A stretch of 5,224 nt of DNA from an uncultured Rhizobiaceae group bacterium (GTDB lineage Bacteria; Pseudomonadota; Alphaproteobacteria; Rhizobiales; Rhizobiaceae): contig CALAIO010000312.1 of assembly GCA_937923355.1 (NCBI GenBank), positions 1 through 5,224 on the forward strand. The letters run 5' to 3'. Below are positions 1 to 5,224 of this stretch, piece after piece; the stretch's first letter is position 1, and each line of letters starts with the position of its first letter. The position numbers and the translations under genes were made by a program. Under the pieces are notes generated by a model. The model saw only the letters and a program-made list of their open reading frames with translations, searched no databases and was not told where the DNA came from.

Positions 1-20
1 AAAAGGCAATGAGAATTGTT

Positions 21-42
21 TTAATCTTGTCTTAGAGATTAA
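21..42 (-). repeat. Inverted repeat, 7-bp arms with 8-nt loop
   Basis: TTAATCT (21-27) and AGATTAA (36-42) are perfect reverse complements around an 8-nt loop. In a minus-strand transcript starting near 160 this would be a hairpin in the 5' leader of the off-window gene. No T run follows it on either strand, so it is not an intrinsic terminator. The stem is AT-rich and could be chance. Confidence 0.4.
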
Positions 43-64
43 GCCCGTTGCAATTTGCGGCGCT

Positions 65-78
65 ACTTTTTGAAAAGT
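65..78. repeat. Short inverted repeat ACTTTT-TG-AAAAGT
   Basis: Two perfect 6-bp arms are separated by 2 bases. They are flanked by CTAC (63-66) and GTAG (80-83), which are also complementary but out of register with the inner arms. It could be a dimeric protein site or a weak leader hairpin. It is AT-rich and chance is plausible. Confidence 0.3.
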
Positions 79-92
79 TGTAGAACCGTATG

Positions 93-108
93 TTTTTTAG
101 ATAAAAAA
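93..108. repeat. AT-only inverted repeat TTTTTTA-GA-TAAAAAA
   Basis: Perfect 7-bp arms (93-99 and 102-108) are separated by GA. The stem has no G or C, so it resembles neither a stable hairpin nor a standard terminator. It may be flexible A-tract DNA in the leader of the off-window gene, or low-complexity chance. Confidence 0.3.
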
Positions 109-166
109 TAATTAGGAAACTCTGCTTTTAACTTTGACCAGTATCGGCTTTATGCCCATGAGTTAT

Positions 167-195
167 ACAATAACATAAAAATCACGAATTTTCAA
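167..195 (-). promoter_or_regulatory. Candidate sigma70-type promoter reading left
   Basis: On the minus strand TTGAAA (195-190) is followed by a 17-nt spacer and TATTGT (172-167), a good match to the housekeeping -35/-10 consensus with ideal spacing. The predicted start is near 160, so at least 160 nt of leader lie inside the window before any gene further left. It is downstream of fdxA, so it would serve the next gene rather than fdxA. It was found by eye in AT-rich DNA, where such matches arise by chance. Confidence 0.45.
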
Positions 196-234
196 CCCGA
201 ACAGCTTTGTTGGCAATCTGAACCTTTGTAAATC

Positions 235-250
235 TTAACAAATGGTTAAC
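235..250. promoter_or_regulatory. CtrA-type binding site, TTAA-N7-TTAAC
   Basis: The bases TTAACAAATGGTTAAC contain TTAA (235-238), exactly seven bases, then TTAAC (246-250). This is the published full consensus for CtrA, the alphaproteobacterial cell-cycle response regulator. The two TTAAC/GTTAA elements also make it an inverted repeat around AAATG. It lies about 40 bp upstream of the -35 of the left-reading promoter at 167-195 and about 50 bp past the fdxA stop, a position suited to controlling the off-window gene. Occupancy by CtrA is inferred. Confidence 0.5.
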
Positions 251-302
251 GTGTCGATTGGCATCACAGAATATTTATGGAATTTCGGTTTGTTTTTTGA
301 GC

Positions 303-641
303 CTAGTCGCCATCACCTGGCTCAGGTGAGAAGTATTTCTCAAATTTACCTTCTTCGCCATCGTATTTTTCTGCGTCTGCAGGTTGTTCTTTCTTGATGG
401 TGATATTGGGCCATTTTTCGGCATATTCAGTATTCACCTGTAGCCATTTATCAAGGCCAGGTTCTGTATCCGGTTTAATAGCCTCAGCAGGACATTCCGG
501 CTCACATACGCCGCAGTCGATGCACTCTTCCGGATGGATGACCAGCATGTTCTCGCCTTCATAAAAGCAATCAACAGGACATACTTCTACGCAGTCCATG
601 TATTTACACTTGATGCAATTGTCATTGACGATATAGGTCAT
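303..641 (-). CDS. fdxA: Seven-iron ferredoxin, FdxA type ([3Fe-4S][4Fe-4S])
   Basis: A 112-residue soluble cytoplasmic electron carrier. The N-terminal half has the cysteine pattern of Azotobacter ferredoxin I shifted by one for the initiator Met: C9, C17 and C50 are expected to bind the [3Fe-4S] cluster, C21, C40, C43 and C46 the [4Fe-4S] cluster, and C12 and C25 are the two free cysteines. The motifs [17 protein letters not shown] and [12 protein letters not shown] are near-identical to the family. The C-terminal extension contains the family's EKWPNIT-KK segment (about 76-85) and an acidic end. Length agrees with FdI-type proteins (about 106-112). A good Shine-Dalgarno, GGAG, lies 7 nt before the ATG. 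It follows the S4 gene after 132 nt, so it may have its own promoter. Its redox partner cannot be told from this context. Confidence 0.95.
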   Translation of the reverse strand: MTYIVNDNCIKCKYMDCVEVCPVDCFYEGENMLVIHPEECIDCGVCEPECPAEAIKPDTEPGLDKWLQVNTEYAEKWPNITIKKEQPADAEKYDGEEGKFEKYFSPEPGDGD

Positions 642-690
642 TCTTTACTCCGGTGCCTTTATACGGCTGTCAGTCAGATTTTACACATTT

Positions 691-719
691 CGGATACAAG
701 TTTTCTGTACGTCTTACAA
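691..719 (-). promoter_or_regulatory. Weak candidate promoter for fdxA
   Basis: In the 132-nt gap between the S4 gene and fdxA, the minus strand has TTGTAA (719-714), a 17-nt spacer and TATCCG (696-691). The -35 is moderate and the -10 poor. The gap is long enough for a separate promoter and no terminator is seen after the S4 gene (only a weak 5-bp GAATT/AATTC stem), so readthrough from upstream is equally possible. Confidence 0.2.
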
Positions 720-773
720 GGCCATAAAGCACTACAAAACATCGCATGGTGAATTGAAAATTCTATTTTATAA

Positions 774-1178
774 CTATTCAACGGAATTCCGTTTCATCGC
801 CATGATTTGTTTGCGTTGATGTTTGGTTGGTCGACCTTCACTTTGAATGCGGGACATGCTTTCTCTGGTTTGTTCCTGCTTTTGTTTTTCAGGCTTTGGC
901 GGTGACATGTCATTATAGAGTAGTTGTGCTTGACTAAACGGTCCGCGTCTATCTGCTATCCCAAGGATTTCGATAATTTTGATGTCGCGTTCTCGTGTGA
1001 TGGTTAGAACATTACCAGCTGATACTTTGCGGCTTGGACTGCTTATCTTTTCACGATCAACCCGTATTTTGCCCGTTGCAACCTGCTTTTGAGCGATGCT
1101 TCGGGTTTTGAAAAAGCGTGCATGCCAGAGCCATTTATCAATACGCTGACTAAGGTTGCTCGATGTTTCTGCCGTCAT
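774..1178 (-). CDS. S4-domain RNA-binding protein, Hsp15 (HslR)-like
   Basis: A 134-residue basic cytoplasmic protein. The S4 RNA-binding fold covers about residues 12-72, opening with RIDKWLWHARFFKTRS (12-27), the hallmark start of the Hsp15 family, followed by ATGKIRVD (34-41) and the KVSAGNVLTI turn (51-60). The tail is charged and has GRPTK (115-119), a common C-terminal motif of this family. Length matches E. coli Hsp15 (133 aa). E. coli Hsp15 recognises 50S subunits carrying a blocked nascent-chain tRNA and helps recycle them; a ribosome- or rRNA-linked role is inferred here. Its ATG lies 3 nt after the helicase stop and no strong Shine-Dalgarno is seen (an AAAGG lies about 17 nt upstream inside the helicase end), so it probably depends on translational coupling. 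Family assignment is firm; the precise function is less so. Confidence 0.9.
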   Translation of the reverse strand: MTAETSSNLSQRIDKWLWHARFFKTRSIAQKQVATGKIRVDREKISSPSRKVSAGNVLTITRERDIKIIEILGIADRRGPFSQAQLLYNDMSPPKPEKQKQEQTRESMSRIQSEGRPTKHQRKQIMAMKRNSVE

Positions 1179-1181
1179 ATT

Positions 1182-3962
1182 TTACTTGAGATTGCCTTTA
1201 AGCGCTGCAAGGGCTGCAAATGGGCTGTCCGGATCGGCCTGTTTTTCAGGTTTCCTGGGTTTGTTATTTTTGTGTGCATCTGATCGGGCTGGTTTGTTGC
1301 CTTTGTTATTCTTCTTGCCGGAAAACTTTTTATTTGCATTTTGAGCGTTGGAGAACTTTTTGTTTGCACCGCCACCATAGCGCCAGATCAGGATTGTTTT
1401 TGGCTCGGCAGGTTCTTCAGAAGCAGTTTCGTCTTCGGCCTTAGCTTCAACTTCAACAGGTGCTGATTTTTCTTCAGTTGTTTCGGATGCGGTTTCTGCA
1501 GGTTTTATATCTGCTTCAAGGCGTTGTTCTTCCTTGTATCCAAGACCTTTTAGGATGGTTATCATATCCTCATGCGTTGCACCTAAAATGGAAAGCATGG
1601 CAGGCGTTACATAGAACGCGCGTCCATCGACAGCACCTTCCGGTTTTTCGTTGTCGCTGTCTTGTTTCCAACTCGTGGTTGGGCGAATGAGATCTGCTAA
1701 ACGTTCCAGAATATCAATTCGAACCGCTTTTGCGCCTAGTATTTTAAAACCTGATAATCCGTAGAATTCTTTTTCAAAGCTTTCGTCAACGGGTGCCGAG
1801 GTTCGTCCCGCTGCTGAAAGACCAGGAATTTCTGTTAAACCAACAGCTTCCATTTTGTCATTTGCAATTGCCCATAACAGACAGATTAACTGACTTGCAG
1901 CGGGTTTAAGTAGAATAGGCACGAATACATGGTAAGCGCCGAAGCGTACGCCATTATGGCGCATAATACTGCGCATATCCTGATCAAGGTTTTTAAGATC
2001 TTCGGCAACTTCCTTGCGTGCCAAAATTCCCATATTCTCAACAAGTCTAAAGGCAATGCCGCGCGCGATACCATTGAGTTCCTGATTTGCTTCAAGGTCT
2101 GAAAGAGGTTTGAGCAATGTATTCACGTGGTTTGAGACCCAACGTTCCAGTCTGGCAACCGCTTTATCAAGCGCCGGGCCGGTTAACTGTTCGTCTGCTA
2201 GCATAATAACACGTGGCTTGAGCGGCGTGTCGCCTTTTGCAAGTTTGGCAACAGCTTCTCCCAGCCAGCGCATAGTACCGTCATTGCCCAAAACGATATC
2301 GCTGTTGGGGCTTGCGCCTAATCTGTCCGCGCGTTTTTCAATTTCTGCTGATAAGGCTTTGGTTGCAGCAGCGTTCAGCGCTTTTGCATCTTTGCCACCT
2401 TCGGATGTGTCTGCTACAAATCTGAACCCTTTTAGATGTCCAACAGCGTGGCCCTCCACACTAACGGAACCATTTTCACCAATTTCAGCTTCTAGCATTC
2501 TATTCTCTTTCAAGCGCTTCATTAAGATACTTGTCCTGCGGTCTACGAACCGTTTCGTCAAGGTCTCATGTAGTGCATCTGACAGTCTATCTTCGACTTC
2601 TCTGGTTTTTTCTCGCCATTCTGTGGCATTATCAAGCCAATCATCACGATTAGACAGATAAGTGCAAGTTCTAATGTTGGCAATTCGCGTGGAAAGTGCA
2701 TCCAGTTCGCCGTTGGTATTATCGCTGCCAGCAACCTGATCTGCAAACCAGATTGGATTGATTTTACCGTCTCTGGCTACATCCATGTAGACTTGTGCCA
2801 GAATTTCTGCATGTGAAGCTGGAGAAATTTTACGGTAGTCTGGCGTTTTAACCACATCCCATAAAAGACGTACGCGCTCAGGTGTGTTTGTTAGGTCAAT
2901 GATATCTGGGTCGTTTGATAGCCTGTCGAGTGCTACGATATCTGCATTGGGTGGCGCTTTCATGAGGCGGCGATGTTCGGCTGCTTTTTCAAGTGAAAAT
3001 TTAAGCTCTGCGATGGAATTGTAATTCAAGTTGCGGTTGCGCCAGGTCAGGATTTTGGCGGGCGCAAAAGTGTGCGTTTCAAGTGCCTGAATAAGTTCTT
3101 CTTCAAACGGTTGCACACGGCTTGTCGTGCCAAAGGTTCCGTCTTTTGTATGGCGGCCAGCACGCCCTGCTACTTGAGCTAATTCAGAAGCGGTGAGCTT
3201 GCGAAATTGAAAGCCGTCGTATTTTGTATCTTGAGCAAACGCCACGTGGTTAACATCAAGATTAAGACCCATGCCAATCGCATCCGTTGCAATCAGGAAA
3301 TCCACATCGCCATTTTGATAAAGTTCAACTTGCGCATTTCGGGTTCGCGGCGATAGGGAGCCTGTAACAACAGCAGCGCCACCGCGTTCGCGGCGTACAA
3401 GTTCTGCGATGGCATACACTTCGTCTGCTGAGAAAGCGACAATTGCGCTTCGGGTCGGCATGCGGGTTATTTTCTTGGAGCCTGCATACTCAAGAACTGA
3501 CATGCGTGGGCGGGTCGTAATGCTGATGCGAGGTAGTAGATCTTGTAAGGCAGCGGCCATGGTATCGGCACCCAGCAACATGGTTTCATGTTTGCCGCGC
3601 AGGTTTAAGATGCGATCGGTAAAGAAATGCCCGCGCTCTAGGTCTGTAGCAAGTTGTACCTCATCAATCGCAACAAAATCTGCGTTGGTATATTCAGGCA
3701 TGGCCTCTACCGTGCAGACCTGATATTTGGCGCCTTTTGGTGTGATGCGTTCTTCGCCTGTGACGAGCGAAACATTGGCAACGCCAACCTTGTCACAAAG
3801 CCTGCCATAAACTTCACGAGCGAGCAGACGCAAGGGTAAGCCAATAAGTCCGCTTTTATGCGCCACCATGCGCTCAATCGCCATATGGGTCTTGCCAGTA
3901 TTGGTTGGGCCTAGAACAGCCGTTACGCCGTAGCCACTAGCATTGATGGTGTTGGAAGACAT
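1182..3962 (-). CDS. SUV3-like DExH-box ATP-dependent RNA helicase
   Basis: A 926-residue superfamily 2 helicase. Visible motifs are Walker A GPTNTGKT (18-25), motif II DEVQ (100-103), GADT (131-134, motif III position), GSLSPRTRNAQ (201-211), motif V ATDAIGMGLNL (225-235) and motif VI QVAGRAGR (263-270). These closely resemble mitochondrial SUV3, whose alphaproteobacterial relatives are likely ancestors. A helical region (about 310-480) follows, then a long bacterial extension with VEGHAVGHLKGFRFVAD (502-518) and FGAYHVFVPILLKP (674-687). The tail has an acidic part (815-854), ILIWRYGG (857-864), a lysine/asparagine-rich basic part (865-908) and a terminal PFAALAALK (914-922). It probably unwinds structured RNA or RNA-DNA in decay or ribosome metabolism. 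An in-frame TAA 9 nt upstream of the ATG and the Walker A at residue 18 leave essentially one possible start. No Shine-Dalgarno precedes it. It is probably co-expressed with the S4 gene. Confidence 0.92.
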   Translation of the reverse strand: MSSNTINASGYGVTAVLGPTNTGKTHMAIERMVAHKSGLIGLPLRLLAREVYGRLCDKVGVANVSLVTGEERITPKGAKYQVCTVEAMPEYTNADFVAIDEVQLATDLERGHFFTDRILNLRGKHETMLLGADTMAAALQDLLPRISITTRPRMSVLEYAGSKKITRMPTRSAIVAFSADEVYAIAELVRRERGGAAVVTGSLSPRTRNAQVELYQNGDVDFLIATDAIGMGLNLDVNHVAFAQDTKYDGFQFRKLTASELAQVAGRAGRHTKDGTFGTTSRVQPFEEELIQALETHTFAPAKILTWRNRNLNYNSIAELKFSLEKAAEHRRLMKAPPNADIVALDRLSNDPDIIDLTNTPERVRLLWDVVKTPDYRKISPASHAEILAQVYMDVARDGKINPIWFADQVAGSDNTNGELDALSTRIANIRTCTYLSNRDDWLDNATEWREKTREVEDRLSDALHETLTKRFVDRRTSILMKRLKENRMLEAEIGENGSVSVEGHAVGHLKGFRFVADTSEGGKDAKALNAAATKALSAEIEKRADRLGASPNSDIVLGNDGTMRWLGEAVAKLAKGDTPLKPRVIMLADEQLTGPALDKAVARLERWVSNHVNTLLKPLSDLEANQELNGIARGIAFRLVENMGILARKEVAEDLKNLDQDMRSIMRHNGVRFGAYHVFVPILLKPAASQLICLLWAIANDKMEAVGLTEIPGLSAAGRTSAPVDESFEKEFYGLSGFKILGAKAVRIDILERLADLIRPTTSWKQDSDNEKPEGAVDGRAFYVTPAMLSILGATHEDMITILKGLGYKEEQRLEADIKPAETASETTEEKSAPVEVEAKAEDETASEEPAEPKTILIWRYGGGANKKFSNAQNANKKFSGKKNNKGNKPARSDAHKNNKPRKPEKQADPDSPFAALAALKGNLK
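1321..1368 (-). repeat. Two imperfect 18-bp direct repeats encoding ANKKFS twice
   Basis: Bases 1321-1338 and 1351-1368 match at 16 of 18 positions and are 30 bp apart, within the helicase tail. They encode A-N-K-K-F-S at residues 866-871 and 876-881. The repeat duplicates a basic patch and probably arose by a small in-frame tandem duplication. It adds positive charge suited to RNA binding. Confidence 0.7.
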
Positions 3963-3970
3963 GGGAATTT

Positions 3971-4011
3971 ACGCGCTGGAATTAGAGTTCGTTACCTTTT
4001 ATCTAGCGCGT
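3971..4011 (-). repeat. GC-rich inverted repeat just upstream of the helicase start
   Basis: ACGCGCT (3971-3977) and AGCGCGT (4005-4011) are perfect 7-bp arms. After one mismatch, two more pairs extend inward (3979-3980 with 4002-4003). The loop between the main arms is 27 nt. It fills about half of the 79-nt gap between the DUF3108 stop and the helicase ATG and ends 8 nt before the ATG. No T run follows on either strand, so it is not an intrinsic terminator. The loop, read on the minus strand, contains AAAAGG, the only Shine-Dalgarno-like tract nearby. A role in controlling helicase translation or in RNA processing is inferred. Confidence 0.55.
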
Positions 4012-4041
4012 CTTGGATATTTTTGCCAGAAAAATTGAAGT

Positions 4042-4860
4042 TTAACTTGCAGTGCCGAAGTATTTTGGATTTGCAGTAAAACGACCGTATTTTGTACCGA
4101 TTACAATTTTGATCGGTGTGAAAACACTGACGCCTTCCATGGGTGCCAGCCAGATTTCCATATTTTTGTTTTTGGCCATTTCTTTTGTATTGCGGTGGTC
4201 TTTTTTATGTCCGGCAATCGGTGTGTAGCGCATCTGGCATACATAAGCATTGCCGTTATAGCCTTGCGTGCTGATTTTCTTTGTGGATTTATAGCGCAGC
4301 TTGATGTCGTAGCGCGTTTCACCATCAAACACCGGGAAGACCTGATTGCAGACTTGTCTACCATCTCTAGCAGCTGCGCCCGACATGGGTATAACCAACG
4401 TACTGACGGGATCAATCACAGATGTCATGTGTTTCGCCTGAATTGGAATGTACTTGGGCGCGACACGGTTTTTCTTTTTATTGGCTTTGATTTTCACGTC
4501 GCTTACACGGTCATTCGCAAAAGAGAGTTTAACGCTTTCTTCCTTCTTTTTGCGTTCCTTGACTGAGGCCGAATGTGTTTTGGGTGCAAGCTGGTTTTTG
4601 ATCATCGCACCCGCGCTGTTAAATTTACCTTTGGTTGGTGCTAGCCACTCGATCAGGCCTGTTGTATATCCGCTTCCATCCAGTGAATAGGAATTCTCAT
4701 CGAATTTGATGTTGAATTTCGCGACACCTACTTCAACGCTGCCAAATTTAACTGAAAAGCGTGTTTCGTGATTTTTTGGTTCTGCGGATGCCAAGGTGCT
4801 GGCTGACATCAATATTGCCAGGCTCGTTGTTGCCAGTTTAAATGTCTTTAAAACAGCCAT
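4042..4860 (-). CDS. DUF3108 domain-containing secreted protein
   Basis: A 272-residue exported protein. Residues 1-26 look like a Sec signal peptide: K5 and K8, a hydrophobic stretch, then A-S-A before E27, a good signal peptidase I site. There is no lipobox cysteine, so it should be soluble periplasmic. The rest fits the DUF3108 family: an early beta-rich segment with G-GYTTGLIEWLAP (62-75), DPVSTLVIP (150-158), PVFDG-TRYD (176-185) and C-MRYTPIAGH (208-218). C171 and C208 are the only cysteines of the mature protein and could form a disulfide. The middle (101-132) is very lysine-rich (KERKKKEE, KANKKKNR). The family has no settled function; its position beside rpmB and the helicase is a conserved alphaproteobacterial arrangement as I recall. 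A GGGGAA Shine-Dalgarno sits 6 nt before the ATG. It is first in the minus-strand series. Confidence 0.88.
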   Translation of the reverse strand: MAVLKTFKLATTSLAILMSASTLASAEPKNHETRFSVKFGSVEVGVAKFNIKFDENSYSLDGSGYTTGLIEWLAPTKGKFNSAGAMIKNQLAPKTHSASVKERKKKEESVKLSFANDRVSDVKIKANKKKNRVAPKYIPIQAKHMTSVIDPVSTLVIPMSGAAARDGRQVCNQVFPVFDGETRYDIKLRYKSTKKISTQGYNGNAYVCQMRYTPIAGHKKDHRNTKEMAKNKNMEIWLAPMEGVSVFTPIKIVIGTKYGRFTANPKYFGTAS

Positions 4861-4882
4861 TTTCAGTTCCCCAAATTACATC

Positions 4883-4896
4883 GTGTTACTTAACAC
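4883..4896. promoter_or_regulatory. Operator-like inverted repeat GTGTTA-CT-TAACAC
   Basis: Perfect 6-bp arms are separated by 2 bases. It lies 22-36 bp upstream of the DUF3108 start codon and would cover the transcription start of the candidate promoter at 4896-4924. A further TGTTAAC occurs at 4904-4910, giving three TGTTA/TAACA half-sites in 27 bp. This fits a dimeric regulator site, but no regulator can be named. The TTAA pair here is spaced 12 bp rather than 7, so it is not a standard CtrA box. Confidence 0.4.
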
Positions 4897-4924
4897 ATAT
4901 ATCTGTTAACCTGAATAGTGTCTG
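4896..4924 (-). promoter_or_regulatory. Candidate promoter for the DUF3108-helicase-S4 series
   Basis: On the minus strand CAGACA (4924-4919), a 17-nt spacer and TATATG (4901-4896) make a moderate sigma70-type match with ideal spacing. Predicted start is about 4889, giving a leader of roughly 30 nt with the GGGGAA ribosome site near its end. The match is far from perfect; the gene's divergent position is the main argument that a promoter exists here. Confidence 0.3.
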
Positions 4925-4929
4925 AATAG
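4911..4929. repeat. Direct repeat CTGAATAG, period 11 bp
   Basis: CTGAATAG occurs at 4911-4918 and again exactly at 4922-4929, separated by TGT. An 11-bp period is about one helical turn, so both copies face the same side of the DNA, as in tandem regulator sites. The pair lies about 30 bp upstream of the rpmB -35 box and overlaps the candidate -35 of the divergent DUF3108 promoter. Confidence 0.5.
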
Positions 4930-4960
4930 GGCAAAATTGGGTGAGGCAGTCCATTTTTGC

Positions 4961-4989
4961 TTGACGTTTGGTAGCGTTCCCCCTATGAA
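4961..4989 (+). promoter_or_regulatory. rpmB promoter
   Basis: TTGACG (4961-4966), a 17-nt spacer and TATGAA (4984-4989) make a strong housekeeping promoter of the alphaproteobacterial type, including the C before TTGAC. The predicted start is near A4996, giving an rpmB leader of about 107 nt. Strong promoters are expected for ribosomal protein genes. Confidence 0.75.
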
Positions 4990-5026
4990 CTGCACAACCT
5001 TCCTTAAGCTGTGGGTATTTTGTGTT

Positions 5027-5041
5027 TTTGCGATTAGCAAA
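5027..5041 (+). repeat. Small hairpin in the rpmB leader
   Basis: TTTGC (5027-5031) pairs with GCAAA (5037-5041) around a 5-nt loop, with a possible U-G pair outside. It is too weak for a terminator and no U run follows. Significance is uncertain. Confidence 0.25.
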
Positions 5042-5090
5042 GCAAATATCCAATATGTGTTTCAGGAATTAGAAAAGAATTTGAAAAATC

Positions 5091-5102
5091 AGGATAAATC
5101 CT
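5091..5102 (+). promoter_or_regulatory. rpmB ribosome binding site inside an inverted repeat
   Basis: AGGA (5091-5094) is the Shine-Dalgarno, 8 nt before the ATG at 5103, and fixes the rpmB start. The twelve bases AGGATAAATCCT form a perfect inverted repeat that could fold as a 4-bp stem with a TAAA loop, sequestering the Shine-Dalgarno. The hairpin alone is weak. Confidence 0.6.
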
Positions 5103-5224
5103 ATGTCCAGACGTTGTGAATTAACCGGTAAAGGCGTGATGAGCGGCAATAATGTCAGCCACGCTAATAACAAGAACCGCCGCAAGTTTTTGCCAAATCT
5201 TGTTGACGTGACACTTATGAGTGA
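5103..5224 (+). CDS. rpmB: 50S ribosomal protein L28 (N-terminal part, cut by window edge)
   Basis: Forty complete codons are visible before the window ends. The protein begins [20 protein letters not shown] and continues with [20 protein letters not shown]. The blocks CELTGK, G-NVSHANN and RRKFLPNL are diagnostic of bacterial L28, a 50S subunit protein. The expected full length is about 90-100 residues, so over half lies beyond the right edge. Only one cysteine (C5) is seen and no CxxC zinc-binding pair appears in the visible part. The start is supported by the AGGA site and the strong upstream promoter. The gene is divergent from the DUF3108 gene and shares its control region. Confidence 0.96.
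   Translation, partial: MSRRCELTGKGVMSGNNVSHANNKNRRKFLPNLVDVTLMS

Larger units (their letters stand above)
1..302. other. Non-coding stretch left of fdxA: probable promoter and leader region of an off-window gene
   Basis: No credible protein gene is visible on either strand. The stretch is AT-rich. Read on the minus strand, it begins just after the fdxA stop and shows no strong GC stem followed by a T run, so no intrinsic terminator for fdxA is evident. It then has a CtrA-type box (235-250), a sigma70-like promoter (167-195) and several short inverted repeats (21-42, 65-78, 93-108). The likeliest reading is the 5' region of a further minus-strand gene starting beyond base 1. From remembered synteny in alphaproteobacteria this could encode a CarD/CdnL-family transcription regulator, but nothing of its coding sequence is in view. 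Confidence 0.6.

Noticed and set aside
534..752. A 72-codon plus-strand frame across the fdxA start
   Set aside because: It is mostly antisense to fdxA and the intergenic gap, with no recognisable features.
2110..2661. A 183-codon plus-strand open frame
   Set aside because: It lies entirely antisense to the helicase gene, is Ser/Ala-rich with no recognisable domain, and is explained as the reverse shadow of a real coding sequence.
1182..3962. The long helicase as a frameshift or fusion
   Set aside because: It is a single uninterrupted frame, with motifs in the expected order and a length in line with what I recall for alphaproteobacterial SUV3-like proteins.
3971..4011. The GC-rich inverted repeat as an intrinsic terminator after the DUF3108 gene
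   Set aside because: On the minus strand the stem is followed by AAATTCCC and the helicase ATG rather than a T run, and the 27-nt loop is long for a terminator.
4195..4566. A 123-codon plus-strand open frame
   Set aside because: It is antisense to the DUF3108 gene, whose signal peptide and family motifs are clear; the hydrophobic residues arise from reverse-reading lysine codons.
4890..4910. A second CtrA site in the rpmB/DUF3108 region
   Set aside because: The two TTAA elements are 12 bp apart instead of 7, so the full consensus is not met.
4937..5119. A 60-codon plus-strand frame upstream of rpmB
   Set aside because: It starts upstream of the strong rpmB promoter, runs through its leader and overlaps the rpmB start out of frame, with no family features.

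Overview
The window looks like a conserved housekeeping segment of an alphaproteobacterial chromosome with fairly low GC for the class. The gene set and order (L28 ribosomal protein gene divergent from a DUF3108 protein, a long SUV3-like helicase, an S4-domain protein and a seven-iron ferredoxin) fit Hyphomicrobiales (Rhizobiales) or a close relative. This is a judgement from protein motifs and remembered synteny; no database search was run. Nothing suggests a mobile element, prophage, CRISPR array or defence system.

Layout, right to left along the minus strand. A 242-bp divergent control region (4861-5102) separates rpmB (plus strand, cut by the right edge) from a minus-strand gene series. 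The series is a secreted DUF3108 protein (4042-4860), a 926-residue SUV3-type DExH RNA helicase (1182-3962), an Hsp15-like S4 RNA-binding protein (774-1178) and a FdxA-type 7Fe ferredoxin (303-641). The helicase stop and the S4 start are 3 nt apart, so these two are almost certainly co-translated. The 79-nt gap before the helicase has a GC-rich 7-bp inverted repeat next to a start codon without a Shine-Dalgarno. The 132-nt gap before fdxA has only a weak promoter candidate.

The first 302 bases hold no convincing gene. They look like the end of the fdxA transcript plus the promoter and leader of a further minus-strand gene beyond the left edge. By remembered alphaproteobacterial synteny this could be a CarD-family regulator. 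The region has a good promoter match (167-195), an exact TTAA-N7-TTAAC site of the CtrA type (235-250) and several AT-rich inverted repeats.

The theme is RNA and translation: L28 is a 50S protein, the S4/Hsp15-like protein probably binds rRNA or stalled 50S subunits, and the helicase is probably an RNA-unwinding enzyme related to mitochondrial SUV3. The ferredoxin and the envelope DUF3108 protein are conserved passengers with no obvious mechanistic link. I did not find a convincing undescribed system. The best leads are regulatory: the CtrA-type box, the helically phased direct repeats in the divergent region, the hairpin at the helicase start, and the organised C-terminal tail of the helicase.
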